Positions 41,548 through 50,190 of a stretch of DNA of 64,000 bases are shown piece by piece; the stretch's first letter is position 1, and every line of letters begins with the position of its first letter. The DNA comes from Afipia sp. Lineage in GTDB: Bacteria > Pseudomonadota > Alphaproteobacteria > Rhizobiales > Xanthobacteraceae. The position numbers and the translations under genes are program-made. The notes beneath the pieces were generated by a model. That model had not been told where the DNA came from and searched no databases. It worked only from the letters and a program-made list of their open reading frames with translations. The stretch lies in assembly GCA_024508675.1 (NCBI GenBank), contig JANINQ010000011.1:142424-206423 (forward strand). The letters run 5' to 3'.

Positions 41548-42991
41548 ACGGGAGAGGGAGCGCGTAGCGCGGGATGCTGACGCGATCCGGGAGCGTTGCA
41601 AGACGCTCGCAGGCTTCATCAAGGAAGCGTGGCACGTCGTAGAGCCCGCGACGCCTCTGGTCTGGAATTGGCATCTAGATGCGCAGTGCGCGCATTTCGA
41701 GGCCATAACCGATGGCCGGATCAACCGGCTGCTCGATAACGTCCCGCCTGGTTCGTCCAAGTCGCTGATCGCCAGCGTCATGTGGCAGGCTTGGGAGTGG
41801 GGCCCGAAAGGACTGTTGGCCAACAGGTTTCTTGCCACCTCGTTCAACGAAGGGCCGGTGAAGCGCGACACCCGCAAGTGCCGCGACCTGATGCTGTCGG
41901 AGTGGTATCGATCGCTCTGGCCGGAGGTGCGGCTGGTCAGGACGGGAGAGCTTTCGTTCGCCAACGACAGGACGGGAACGAGGGAAGGCGTTGCGTTCGG
42001 CTCGCTGACCTCGCAACGCGGTGACAGGCTCATCCTGGACGATCCACATTCGGTGGATACGGCGGAATCGGATGCGGAGCGGGCCGCGACTACCCGGCGG
42101 TTTCGGGAAGGCGCGTTGAACCGTCTGAACGATCAGGAGCGATCCGCAATCGTCGTGATCATGCAGAGATTGCATGAGGATGACGTGGCCGGGACCATCC
42201 TGAAGCTTGGCATGGGTTACGCGCATCTCTGTCTACCCATGGAATTTGAGGGTGATCGCCGTTGCTCAACGTCAATTGGGTTCACCGATCCTCGCCAGAA
42301 CGACGGCGACTTGCTTGATCCGGTTCGCTTTCCCCGCGATACCGTTGATGCACTCAAGCGCGATATGGGCACTTATGCTTTTGCTGGTCAGTATCAGCAG
42401 CGTCCCACACCGCGCGAAGGTGGCATGTTCAAGCGGTCATGGTTTGAAGGCAAATTCATCGGTGCTGCACCGGAAGGTACGCGATGGGTTCGCCACTGGG
42501 ACTTGGCGGCCACGGCAAGAAAGACGGCGGCGCGCACCGCGGGCGTAAAGCTCGGCCGGACGCCTGATGGCAAGTTCATCGTCGGGCATGTCGTCACGAC
42601 GCAGGCGGAAGGGCCAGACGTTCGCAGATTGATCAAGGCCACTGCGGAATCCGATGGTCGGGCCGTGGAGGTCAGCCTGCCGCAAGATCCCGGACAGGCC
42701 GGCAAGGTTCAAGCCGCCGACATGGTGGCGATGCTGGCGGGCTTCGTAGCTCGAGCAGAGCCCGAGACCGGCGACAAGGTTACGCGCGCCGAGCCGTTCT
42801 CGGTGCAATGCGAGGGAGGGAACGTGCTGATCGTTAAAGGCGAGTGGAACGACGCCTATCTCGATGAGCTGTGCCTGTTCCCGGGCGGATCATTCAAAGA
42901 TCAGGTTGACGCAACAAGTGGAGCGTTTGGGCGGTTGGCGAAGCCGCAGCCTCCCACGGCCATCGTCGGCACGTTTCGCACCGCAAGGTAA
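41459..42991 (+). CDS. terminase large subunit
   Basis: 510-aa DNA-packaging motor. ATPase: LDNVPPGSSKSLIASVMWQA (Walker A-like) and DRLILDDPHSV (Walker B). The RNase H-like nuclease half starts at RWVRHWDLAAT and continues LPQDPGQAGK. The start is uncertain: ATG 41459 lies inside the small-subunit gene without a good ribosome binding site, and GTG 41516 is an alternative. Confidence 0.92.
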   Translation: MQSLNRSNALAASFPPLSAVLAEKRRREIERERERVARDADAIRERCKTLAGFIKEAWHVVEPATPLVWNWHLDAQCAHFEAITDGRINRLLDNVPPGSSKSLIASVMWQAWEWGPKGLLANRFLATSFNEGPVKRDTRKCRDLMLSEWYRSLWPEVRLVRTGELSFANDRTGTREGVAFGSLTSQRGDRLILDDPHSVDTAESDAERAATTRRFREGALNRLNDQERSAIVVIMQRLHEDDVAGTILKLGMGYAHLCLPMEFEGDRRCSTSIGFTDPRQNDGDLLDPVRFPRDTVDALKRDMGTYAFAGQYQQRPTPREGGMFKRSWFEGKFIGAAPEGTRWVRHWDLAATARKTAARTAGVKLGRTPDGKFIVGHVVTTQAEGPDVRRLIKATAESDGRAVEVSLPQDPGQAGKVQAADMVAMLAGFVARAEPETGDKVTRAEPFSVQCEGGNVLIVKGEWNDAYLDELCLFPGGSFKDQVDATSGAFGRLAKPQPPTAIVGTFRTAR

Positions 42992-42994
42992 GTC

Positions 42995-44479
42995 ATGGCT
43001 CTTGAGAAACGGGATGATCCGTCAAATCCATCGGCGGATTATCTGGCGATGCAGCCGGACTGGGAGTTGATCTCGGACATCCGGGCGGGTGTGCGCGCTA
43101 TCAAGGCGAAGGGCGAGAAGTATCTCCCTAAGTACGAACGGGAGTCGCAGAGCGAATACAAGCGCCGGCTGGCATGTACGCCGTGGCGTCCAGAGTTCGT
43201 GGATGCGCTGCGTAATCTGTGCAGTAAGCCGTTCACCAAGGAGGTTACACTTCAGGGGGCGCCCAGCCAGCGCATCAAGGACATTGCCGAGGACGTGGAC
43301 GGCAAGGGCAATTCCCTCAACAGGTTCTCCAGCGGCGTATTCACCGACGGCGTAGCGGACGGCCTGACCGCTATCTACGTCACATATCCGGACGCCGAAC
43401 CTGCGGCTACCCAAGCGGAGGAGAAAGCCTCGGGCGTCCGCCCGTACTGGGTTACGATCAAGGCGGATGACATTCTGGCGCTCTATACCAAGAAGGTCGG
43501 AGAGCGCGATGTCGTCACCGAAGCCCGTTTCAAGGAATGCGAGGTAAAGGCGGAAGGTTTTGCTGAAACAGCGTCAGAACGGGTGCGCTGGATCAGGATG
43601 GACGAGGGTGGCAAGCCGATCTGGACCCTGTTCGAAAAGAAGGTCGATACGTCTGGAAACGTGACTTGGCCGCCGGTCGGCAATGGCGCTCTGACCATCA
43701 GCGAAATACCCATCTCTCTTTTTTTCACAGGCGAACGATCAGGCAACTATCGCGTCAAGCCGCCGCTATCCGATCTGGCGAACATGCAGATCGAGATTTA
43801 CTGGGCGCTTAGCAGAGAGGACGAGATTCTCACCTATGCCGGCAGCCCAATGCTCAAGGCTGTGGGCATGTCACCGCCGCAGCCGACGCAAGCCCCGGTT
43901 ACGGTCGACGGCCGCCAGCATCTGGTCGAGCAGCCCGCAAGCGAGATCACGGTAGGACCAAGAACGATCCTGTTTGCGCCACCGGCGGGTGATGGCGTTC
44001 AGCCAGACTGGGATTTCATCCAGCCCGACGCTGCAAACATCGAAGCAGTTTCTAAGAGCGTTCAGGGCAAGATCGAGCACTTCCGCCGTTTGGCGTTGCA
44101 ACCACAGACGCCAAGTTCTGGCACTGTCACCGCAACGTCGGCCGCGATCGATGCGGCCAAGGCTCACTCTGCTGTTGAGGCATGGGCTGGCGGCCTTAAG
44201 GACGCGCTGGAGCAGGCTTTCGTCTACACGGCGATGTGGCTCAAGGAAGATGCCAAGACCGAGGTATCAGTCCATACGGACTTTGGCGTCGATCTCGAGA
44301 GCGCGGATGAGTTCTCCAACCTGATCTCGATGAAGAAGAACGGCGACCTTTCGCAACGTACGCTCTGGCAGGAAGGCCAGCGGCGCGGAATCCTCGGACC
44401 CCAGTTCGACATCGACAAGGAGCCAGAGGAAATCGCAAAAGATCAGGAAGGGTTGGAACCGGAGGATCATCCGGAGTAA
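42995..44479 (+). CDS. DUF4055-family portal protein
   Basis: 494 aa. Residues 15-120 (QPDWELISDIRAGVRAIKAK, KYLPKYERESQSEYKRRLAC, FVDALRNLCSKPF) and PLSDLANMQIEIYWALSRED match the DUF4055 family, taken to be the portal ring through which DNA enters the capsid. The C-terminal region is acidic. Three bases separate it from terminase. Confidence 0.87.
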   Translation: MALEKRDDPSNPSADYLAMQPDWELISDIRAGVRAIKAKGEKYLPKYERESQSEYKRRLACTPWRPEFVDALRNLCSKPFTKEVTLQGAPSQRIKDIAEDVDGKGNSLNRFSSGVFTDGVADGLTAIYVTYPDAEPAATQAEEKASGVRPYWVTIKADDILALYTKKVGERDVVTEARFKECEVKAEGFAETASERVRWIRMDEGGKPIWTLFEKKVDTSGNVTWPPVGNGALTISEIPISLFFTGERSGNYRVKPPLSDLANMQIEIYWALSREDEILTYAGSPMLKAVGMSPPQPTQAPVTVDGRQHLVEQPASEITVGPRTILFAPPAGDGVQPDWDFIQPDAANIEAVSKSVQGKIEHFRRLALQPQTPSSGTVTATSAAIDAAKAHSAVEAWAGGLKDALEQAFVYTAMWLKEDAKTEVSVHTDFGVDLESADEFSNLISMKKNGDLSQRTLWQEGQRRGILGPQFDIDKEPEEIAKDQEGLEPEDHPE

Positions 44480-44500
44480 CTGACCGACGCTGATCCCGCG

Positions 44501-45157
44501 TCAATTGCCACCGTTATATCTTGGCAATACGTGAAACACATGAGTAATGGTTTCACCCTTCTGCTCAGGCCGATATTCGTATGCGAAGGTGGTTGAGTGC
44601 GTGGCGCCAAATGTATCTTCGTATTTTACCCAGCCATAGAGGAAGACCGACGTTTCTTTCTTCTGGGCGCGTTCCAGTTGCTTGAGGTCCATGGGCATCG
44701 TGATTGGAAACGTGCCCTTAGACTGAAGCATAGTCGAACTAGCGTTCTGGTCCGTTTCTGTCCCATAGTCAGGAAAGTTGAAGTTGAGCGGGAGCGGCGA
44801 GCCAAAAGGCATATATTGCCAGTTTAAGTGGGCACGGACGTTGTAGGCAGGAGTCTGGCCCTGATTGTCAGCAATTACCAGCACCGCGACCGGATCGGTC
44901 TTCATCGCGAGGCTCGCACCAACATAAGCGCGCAATTGTCGGTTCATCGATTCCCGAGAGAGGGCGAACTGCGCAATGGCTACAATTAAAGCGCATGCGG
45001 CAAAGAATGGTCCGAATGCTGCGACCCAGTTTCGCGCGCAAACGATATGGGATTCATTAGGCGCACAGAGCCCTCCGGGTGCTCGAATAAAATAGACGCC
45101 CAGAATGATAAGTAGCGCGCCTAGAATAGCGACAAATATACCAACGTAGTTTGACAT
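44501..45157 (-). CDS. antisense-inserted two-transmembrane protein C, 218 aa
   Basis: Helices at about residues 4-24 and 44-67 flank a short loop with two Cys (GGLCAPNESHIVCARN). A soluble domain of about 150 residues follows (SMNRQLRAYVGASLAMKTDP, VADNQGQTPAYNVRAHLNWQ), probably a beta-rich Ig-like fold. It interrupts the portal-scaffold gene pair on the opposite strand. This type occurs on Rhizobiales chromosomes as 'hypothetical', so it is likely captured cargo. Confidence 0.78.
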   Translation of the reverse strand: MSNYVGIFVAILGALLIILGVYFIRAPGGLCAPNESHIVCARNWVAAFGPFFAACALIVAIAQFALSRESMNRQLRAYVGASLAMKTDPVAVLVIADNQGQTPAYNVRAHLNWQYMPFGSPLPLNFNFPDYGTETDQNASSTMLQSKGTFPITMPMDLKQLERAQKKETSVFLYGWVKYEDTFGATHSTTFAYEYRPEQKGETITHVFHVLPRYNGGN

Positions 45158-45274
45158 AGGCTCTCCCGCCCCTAGACTACTTAGGCCTCAATTCGAGCAT
45201 TGCCTGCGAGCTGATGCAAGCAGGCTCGTTGCGGCGGATGCCGCGCTAACCGGGCGGATGCCCAGAGGACCACC

Positions 45275-46066
45275 ATGAAACTGAAACTTGATGACGCGGG
45301 CCACGTTGTGGTCAGCGATGGCAAGCCTGTGTACGTGCACGATGATGGCAAGGAAGCGCCATTCGATGCGGCGCATACACTCTCAACGATTGCCCGGATC
45401 AATGGAGAGGCCAAGAGCCATCGGGAGCGGGCCGAGGCGGCGGAAGGCAAGCTGAAGGGATTCGATGGCATCGACGATCCTGCAGCCGCGCGGAAGGCCA
45501 TCGAAACCGTCGCCAATCTCGATGCAGGTCAGTTGGTCACGGCCGGCAAGGTCGAGGAGATCAAGACGGCGGCCAAAAAGGCGGCGGAAGAGCAAGTCGC
45601 AGCCGCAGCAAAGGCCAGCAACGAGAAGATTGCAGAGCTTGAGGGCAAAAATACAAAGCTGACCGACGATCTCTACTCCGAAAAGGTCGGCGGTGCGTTC
45701 AGCCGGTCCAAATACGTGGCCGAGAAGATCGCCGTTCCGGGCGACATGCTGCAGGCCATGTTCGGCAATCGCTTCAAGGTCGAGGACGGCAAGATCGTCG
45801 GCTACGATCCGGCGGGCAACAAGATTTACTCGCGCTCCAAGCCGGGTGAGGTCGCGGACTTTGAAGAAGCTCTCGAAATGACCGTCGATGCCTACGCCTA
45901 CCGGGATTCGATCCTGAAGGGCTCTGGAAACAAGGGCGACGGAGCCCTCGGTTCGAACCGCAACAATAATTCCGGCGCCAAGACCATCTCGCGCGCCGCC
46001 TTCGACGGCCTCGATCCCGCCGCTCGCGGCGCGAAGATGAAAGAAGGCTACACCGTCACGGACTAA
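45275..46066 (+). CDS. capsid scaffold-like protein
   Basis: 263 aa, highly charged and helical in the middle (GKVEEIKTAAKKAAEEQVAA, NEKIAELEGKNTKLTDDLYS), then GNRFKVEDGKIVGYDPAGNK. Immediately before the coat gene, the usual place for a scaffolding protein. ATG has AGAGGA upstream. Confidence 0.78.
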   Translation: MKLKLDDAGHVVVSDGKPVYVHDDGKEAPFDAAHTLSTIARINGEAKSHRERAEAAEGKLKGFDGIDDPAAARKAIETVANLDAGQLVTAGKVEEIKTAAKKAAEEQVAAAAKASNEKIAELEGKNTKLTDDLYSEKVGGAFSRSKYVAEKIAVPGDMLQAMFGNRFKVEDGKIVGYDPAGNKIYSRSKPGEVADFEEALEMTVDAYAYRDSILKGSGNKGDGALGSNRNNNSGAKTISRAAFDGLDPAARGAKMKEGYTVTD

Positions 46067-46180
46067 CTCCGTCGTTTTACGGCGGGACGAGATACGGCCT
46101 CCACGCGGATGCGGGACGGGGGCGCTCGGGTCGGATGATCCAACACCCCAGACACAATCACCCACATCAAGGAGCCAGAT

Positions 46181-47335
46181 ATGAGCAACACGCTCACGAA
46201 CCTGATTCCGACCATTTACAACGCGCTGGACGTGGTGTCCCGCGAGCTGGTCGGCTACATCCCCGCCGTGTCTTCGGACATGACCTACGAACGCGCCGCG
46301 GTCGGCCAGACCGTGCGTTCCCCCGTCGCCCCGCCGGCAACTGCGAGCGACATCACTCCGGCCGTTACGCCGCCGAACGATGGTGATCAGACCATCGGGT
46401 CGGTCAGCATGACGATCTCCAAGGCCCGCCGCGCGCCGATCCGCTGGAACGGCGAGGAAAAGCTCGGTCTCGATAACAACGGCGCTAGCTTCAATATCAT
46501 CTTCCGGGATCAGGTCGCGCAGGCCATGCGCACCCTGGTCAACGAGGTCGAAGCTGATCTGGCTGGCCTGCATATCTATGCGTCGCGCGCCTACGGCACC
46601 GCCGGTACCACGCCGTTCGCTTCCGATCTCAGCGCGACCGCACAGATGCGCAAGGTCCTTGCCGACAATGGTGCCCCCATGGGCGATCTGCAGATGGTGA
46701 TCGATACCTCTGCGGGCGCCAAGATGCGCACCTTGACGCAGCTCAGTAAGGCGAATGAGGCGGCGGATACCACCTTGCTTCGTCGTGGCGTGTTGCTGGA
46801 TGTGCACGGTTTCGCGATCCGCGAATCCGCGCAGGTCAAGACGTTCACTCCGGGCACGGGCGCGTCGGCCACGACCAGCACGGCAGGTGCCGCGTTGGGC
46901 GCGACGACCGTTCCGCTCGCGTCGGCCGGCACTGGCACCATCATCCAGGGTGATGTGGTCAGCATCGCGGGCGACGGTAACGCGTACGTGGTCGCGACCG
47001 GGGATACCGACGTGTCCAACGGTGGATCGTTCACGATCAACGCTCCGGGCCTGCGACAGGTTCTGCCGGCCTCGGCCAAGAACCTCACGCTTGCCGCGGC
47101 ATCGGTCCGGAACATGGCGTTCGCTCGTTCGGCAATCGCTTTGGCGACCCGCGCTCCGGCGCTGCCGCCGCAGGGTGACTCCGCGATCGACCGCACCATC
47201 GTGACCGATCCGGTGTCCGGTCTGTCGTTCGAAATCGCGGTTTATCCGCAGTACCGGCAGATCCAGTACGAGGTCTCGCTGGCTTGGGGCGTCGCCGCCG
47301 TCAAGTCCGAGCACATCGCCCTGCTGCTGGGCTGA
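46181..47335 (+). CDS. P22-coat-like major capsid protein
   Basis: 384 aa of the P22 gp5-like coat family: NTLTNLIPTIYNALDVVSRE, LVGYIPAVSSDMTYERAAVG, FRDQVAQAMRTLVNEVEADL and the C-terminal FEIAVYPQYRQIQYEVSLAW then KSEHIALLLG. An inserted small beta domain occupies about residues 225-290 (GAALGATTVPLASAGTGTI). Strong ribosome binding site AAGGAG. Should be the most abundant virion protein. Confidence 0.9.
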   Translation: MSNTLTNLIPTIYNALDVVSRELVGYIPAVSSDMTYERAAVGQTVRSPVAPPATASDITPAVTPPNDGDQTIGSVSMTISKARRAPIRWNGEEKLGLDNNGASFNIIFRDQVAQAMRTLVNEVEADLAGLHIYASRAYGTAGTTPFASDLSATAQMRKVLADNGAPMGDLQMVIDTSAGAKMRTLTQLSKANEAADTTLLRRGVLLDVHGFAIRESAQVKTFTPGTGASATTSTAGAALGATTVPLASAGTGTIIQGDVVSIAGDGNAYVVATGDTDVSNGGSFTINAPGLRQVLPASAKNLTLAAASVRNMAFARSAIALATRAPALPPQGDSAIDRTIVTDPVSGLSFEIAVYPQYRQIQYEVSLAWGVAAVKSEHIALLLG

Positions 47336-47351
47336 GGCTCATTCGGACAAC

Positions 47352-47384
47352 GCCACGGGACTACGGCCCCGTGGCTTCCCTCTA
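47352..47384 (+). terminator. hairpin after the coat gene, probably a leaky terminator
   Basis: Stem GCCACGGG / CCCGTGGC with an 8-nt loop and a pyrimidine tail TTCCCTCT. The weak T content suggests partial termination or mRNA protection, raising coat over downstream genes. Confidence 0.55.
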
Positions 47385-47397
47385 GCTGGAGAAACCC

Positions 47398-47682
47398 ATG
47401 TCCAATCCCAAGACGATCAAGATCAAGTCCACGCATCCCGAAAGCCAGGGCGATTTCGTCGAGATCAACGAAACTGATTTCGATCCGGCGGTTCACGAGA
47501 AATTCGATGCCAGCGGCGGCCCCGTCGATATTCCGGAAGGCTGGGCGGACCTTCACTGGAAGACCCGCGTCGGCATTGCTCGCAAGATCGTCGGTGGTGA
47601 CGAGGAAATCACCTCGGACAAGGCTACCGAGATCATCGCGGCTGAAGTCGAGCGGCGCGCGGCAGAGAAGCCGCAGGTCTGA
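47398..47682 (+). CDS. small head-region protein, 94 aa
   Basis: Starts NPKTIKIKSTHPESQGDFVE and ends in a helical segment (TSDKATEIIAAEVERRAAEK). Between coat and connector; possibly a head-decoration or chaperone-like protein, but not identified. Confidence 0.65.
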   Translation: MSNPKTIKIKSTHPESQGDFVEINETDFDPAVHEKFDASGGPVDIPEGWADLHWKTRVGIARKIVGGDEEITSDKATEIIAAEVERRAAEKPQV

Positions 47683-47687
47683 TCGCC

Positions 47688-48257
47688 ATGACCGTTGTCG
47701 TCGAGGACGGCTCGTGCATTGAGGGAGCGAATAGCTACCTCAGCGCAGTCGATTTCAAAGCCTACGCGGATGCACGGGGCCTTTCCTACGACGGCAAATC
47801 GGACGACGAAATCGGAGAGGCACTGATCCGGGCAACGTCGTGGATTGATGCGACGTACCGAACACGCTTTCCCGGCGTGCGGACCTACGGGGCGTTGCAA
47901 TCACTTCAATGGCCTCGCAAGGCGGGGTGCATCATCAACGGCCAGTATGTGCCAGATGCCTATCTGACGACGGTTACGGACGCAGAGGGCATTCCGATTG
48001 CGACGACTGAAATTCCATCCGCGCTGGAGAGTGGGACGGCCGAGGCAGCGTATAGGGAGTTGGTATCGCCGGGGACGCTGGCGCCCGACCTTGAGCGAGG
48101 CGGGGACATTCGCCGGTTGAAGGCCGGAAGCGTGGAGGTTGAGTACGCGACTACAGCGCCAGCAGGTACGATATTCACCACGATTGACGGTGTGCTGGCT
48201 CTGATCCTCATTTCGTCACAGGCCAGCCCATACACGGCGCGGGCTGTTCGTGCATAG
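47688..48257 (+). CDS. DnaT-like / head-tail adaptor family protein
   Basis: 189 aa. DGSCIEGANSYLSAVDFKAY, then GEALIRATSWIDATYRTRFP and LQSLQWPRKAG match the 'DnaT-like ssDNA-binding' phage family, which structurally corresponds to head-tail adaptors (HK97 gp6-like). Position after the coat supports the adaptor role. Confidence 0.82.
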   Translation: MTVVVEDGSCIEGANSYLSAVDFKAYADARGLSYDGKSDDEIGEALIRATSWIDATYRTRFPGVRTYGALQSLQWPRKAGCIINGQYVPDAYLTTVTDAEGIPIATTEIPSALESGTAEAAYRELVSPGTLAPDLERGGDIRRLKAGSVEVEYATTAPAGTIFTTIDGVLALILISSQASPYTARAVRA

Positions 48258-48327
48258 GGCATCAAGCGGCCAGCCCATGGATTTCATCCATCCGCTGAGG
48301 TAAAGCGTGTGCTGCACTGAGTGATGC

Positions 48328-49155
48328 GTGGCGGTGGCGGTGGAGCGGTTGCAACAATTCGAACAGGCTGTTCTGCAGGGTTCTGACGACGACCCCAGCA
48401 TCGGGTACGGACTGTCCATTTCTGGTCATAGCGTCATTGTATTGCTTCTTCTGATAGGGATCTTCGAGCGGGTTGGGCCGGTCGAGGTTCCCGCCGTTCC
48501 AATTGAAATTGTGTTGGTCGTGGCACCTGCGGCTCCATCTGCCTCTTTTGCAGTGGCCGATGTCGAAAAGCAGGCTAATGCGCCGCTTGGGACGATCAGC
48601 ATGAATGGCATCGATCAGCCATTGCTACCGGGGATCGATGGGGCGGACCGTCGCGGCACTTCGGCAGAGATTCCTGTGCAAGACGAGGGCGAGCTAGCGC
48701 GGGGCGACCCGTCGGCCACCTCCGAGAAGATAGTCAACGGCCCACTTGGTCCTGCGCCACTGCCGGCCTTTGCCCGAGTGCCGGGCGTCGATGCGTTGAC
48801 TGCTATCCCCGAGCCGAAGGTTCACTGCGGCGCTATGGCCCAGAGACAGATACGGCCTGCGCCGGTCAAGGCTCGAGGAAAGGTGCTTGGTATTTTGAAC
48901 GAGACCAGCGCGATGACTTCGCGTCGGTTGACGCAGGTCGTAGGTGACAGACGAGAGAACCCGAGTTACCGCTACGATCGGATGGTTCTCATAGAGCTCG
49001 AGAATGAGCCGGAGGGTAGTCCGAAGCGCGCCGCCGTGAATCTCCCGCCGGGATTCGTGGTCAACGTTGGAGATGAGATCGAGCTTAATAGGGCTTACGT
49101 CGATCCATCCGACCCTTGCCAGTTCATTCCGTCCCTTGCCATCAGAAGGCTGTAG
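48328..49155 (+). CDS. membrane-anchored protein of unknown function, probable cargo
   Basis: 275 aa from one of three in-frame GTG codons (48328, 48334, 48340). One membrane helix at about 34-55 (HSVIVLLLLIGIFERVG) is followed by a long Pro/Ala/Gly-rich linker and a compact C-terminal domain (KARGKVLGILNETSAM, NLPPGFVVNVGDEIELNRAY). The N-terminal layout is like TonB/TolA-type proteins. It interrupts the connector genes and has no virion role that I recognise. Confidence 0.65.
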   Translation: MAVAVERLQQFEQAVLQGSDDDPSIGYGLSISGHSVIVLLLLIGIFERVGPVEVPAVPIEIVLVVAPAAPSASFAVADVEKQANAPLGTISMNGIDQPLLPGIDGADRRGTSAEIPVQDEGELARGDPSATSEKIVNGPLGPAPLPAFARVPGVDALTAIPEPKVHCGAMAQRQIRPAPVKARGKVLGILNETSAMTSRRLTQVVGDRRENPSYRYDRMVLIELENEPEGSPKRAAVNLPPGFVVNVGDEIELNRAYVDPSDPCQFIPSLAIRRL

Positions 49156-49234
49156 GCTGTTGCTCTGCGCATCTTCTAAGGCCGCGGAAGAGTGCGGCAG
49201 GTGAGAGTGTAGAGAAAACGCAAACGGACACAGC

Positions 49235-49591
49235 ATGACTTCACCACTGGCAGGGGTTCTTGCCGCCACAGTTGGCGCTGCGTTCAAGACGCTGTTTCTC
49301 GATGCGATGCTTGCGCGCGACGTGCCGGTTATCTCGCCGGACCCGGCGGACCCGCTCCCGCCGCAGACCGCCACATACGCCTGCAAAGCCATCGTTGAAG
49401 GCTATAGCGACTACTACAAAACGAATGGGCTGGTGGACGCGAAGGACCGCAAGGTGCTGATCCTTGCAACATCGCTCGGTGTGCGTCCGGAGCCGGGAGA
49501 TCGCATCACCATTCGTGGCATCACGTTCTCGTTGCAGGACGTGTCCACAGACCCGGCAGAGGCGGTTTGGACGTGCAGAGGGCGGATGTAA
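49235..49591 (+). CDS. head-completion/tail connector-like protein
   Basis: 118 aa. The segment ATYACKAIVEGYSDYYKTNG, then KVLILATSLGVRPEPGDRIT resembles head-closure (stopper) proteins of siphoviruses. Location fits. The last base is the first of the next start codon. Confidence 0.7.
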   Translation: MTSPLAGVLAATVGAAFKTLFLDAMLARDVPVISPDPADPLPPQTATYACKAIVEGYSDYYKTNGLVDAKDRKVLILATSLGVRPEPGDRITIRGITFSLQDVSTDPAEAVWTCRGRM

Positions 49592-49806
49592 TGGCCGATG
49601 TCTTGCCGTTTAAGCCCGTCGAGGTCGGAGAGGGATATCGCTTTGATCCGAATGAATTGCTTGAAGCCGCCAAAGATCGCGGTTTCACGACATTAGCGAT
49701 CCTCGGGCAGCTTGAAGATGGATCGATCTGGATTAGCGGCAGCGCGAATGCTGGCGAGACGCTGATCTTGATGGAAAAGGCGAAGCGCCGAGTCATCGGT
49801 GAATGA
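49591..49806 (+). CDS. small phage protein, 71 aa
   Basis: ATG 49591 in a TAATG overlap. Sequence FDPNELLEAAKDRGFTTLAI then GQLEDGSIWISGSANAGETL belongs to a small alpha/beta type common in phage and Rhizobiales genomes; function unknown. ATGA overlap with the next gene. Confidence 0.7.
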   Translation: MADVLPFKPVEVGEGYRFDPNELLEAAKDRGFTTLAILGQLEDGSIWISGSANAGETLILMEKAKRRVIGE

Positions 49807-50006
49807 TGCAGATCACGGCGATCAACCGCTCCGAGGCTTGCGCGATCCTCGATACTGGCCAGATCATTCACTTCGCCACGATGCTGGATATCGAAGGCAA
49901 CGAGACCGACGATGTTTCAGAGTGCGTCGTCGCCGTCGCGCCGTTGCCTTGCGGCAGATGGGTGGTTATCGATTTCTCTGAGTTTGAGCGCGGGGCGGTG
50001 CATTAA
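49803..50006 (+). CDS. small phage protein, 67 aa
   Basis: Beta-rich small protein (MQITAINRSEACAILDTGQI, CGRWVVIDFSEFERG). No family recognised. ATGA-coupled upstream; its stop overlaps the stop of a convergent minus-strand gene by four bases. Confidence 0.65.
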   Translation: MMQITAINRSEACAILDTGQIIHFATMLDIEGNETDDVSECVVAVAPLPCGRWVVIDFSEFERGAVH

Positions 50007-50179
50007 TCAGGAAGCGGGCGGGTCTCATCCCAAGCTAAGGTCGTGATTGCTACAGCGGGGTTCTCTTGGTCTTTCCGTCGGTAGGCGCGAACGGCATCTT
50101 CCCACGTTTCATGAACATGTGCGCTAGGATACCGAACTCCGTCCTTCCCGATGAAAATAATGACGTAGCCACAACCCAT
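50003..50179 (-). CDS. small minus-strand protein, 58 aa
   Basis: ATG 50179 has GGAGG five bases upstream on the minus strand. The product (GCGYVIIFIGKDGVRYPSAH, ETWEDAVRAYRRKDQENPAV) is compact and gene-like. It is back-to-back with the head morphogenesis gene, 11 bp away. Function unknown; placement mirrors the larger antisense cassettes. Confidence 0.65.
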   Translation of the reverse strand: MGCGYVIIFIGKDGVRYPSAHVHETWEDAVRAYRRKDQENPAVAITTLAWDETRPLPD

Positions 50180-50190
50180 GCGAACCTCCG

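Noticed and set aside
45191..45228. Hairpin GCCTGC/GCAGGC upstream of the scaffold gene as attenuator
   Set aside because: Only six paired bases with a long loop and no T-run or RBS occlusion.
45383..47314. 643-codon minus-strand frame across scaffold and coat genes
   Set aside because: Composition of an antisense shadow, spans two well-supported plus-strand structural genes and the gap between them.
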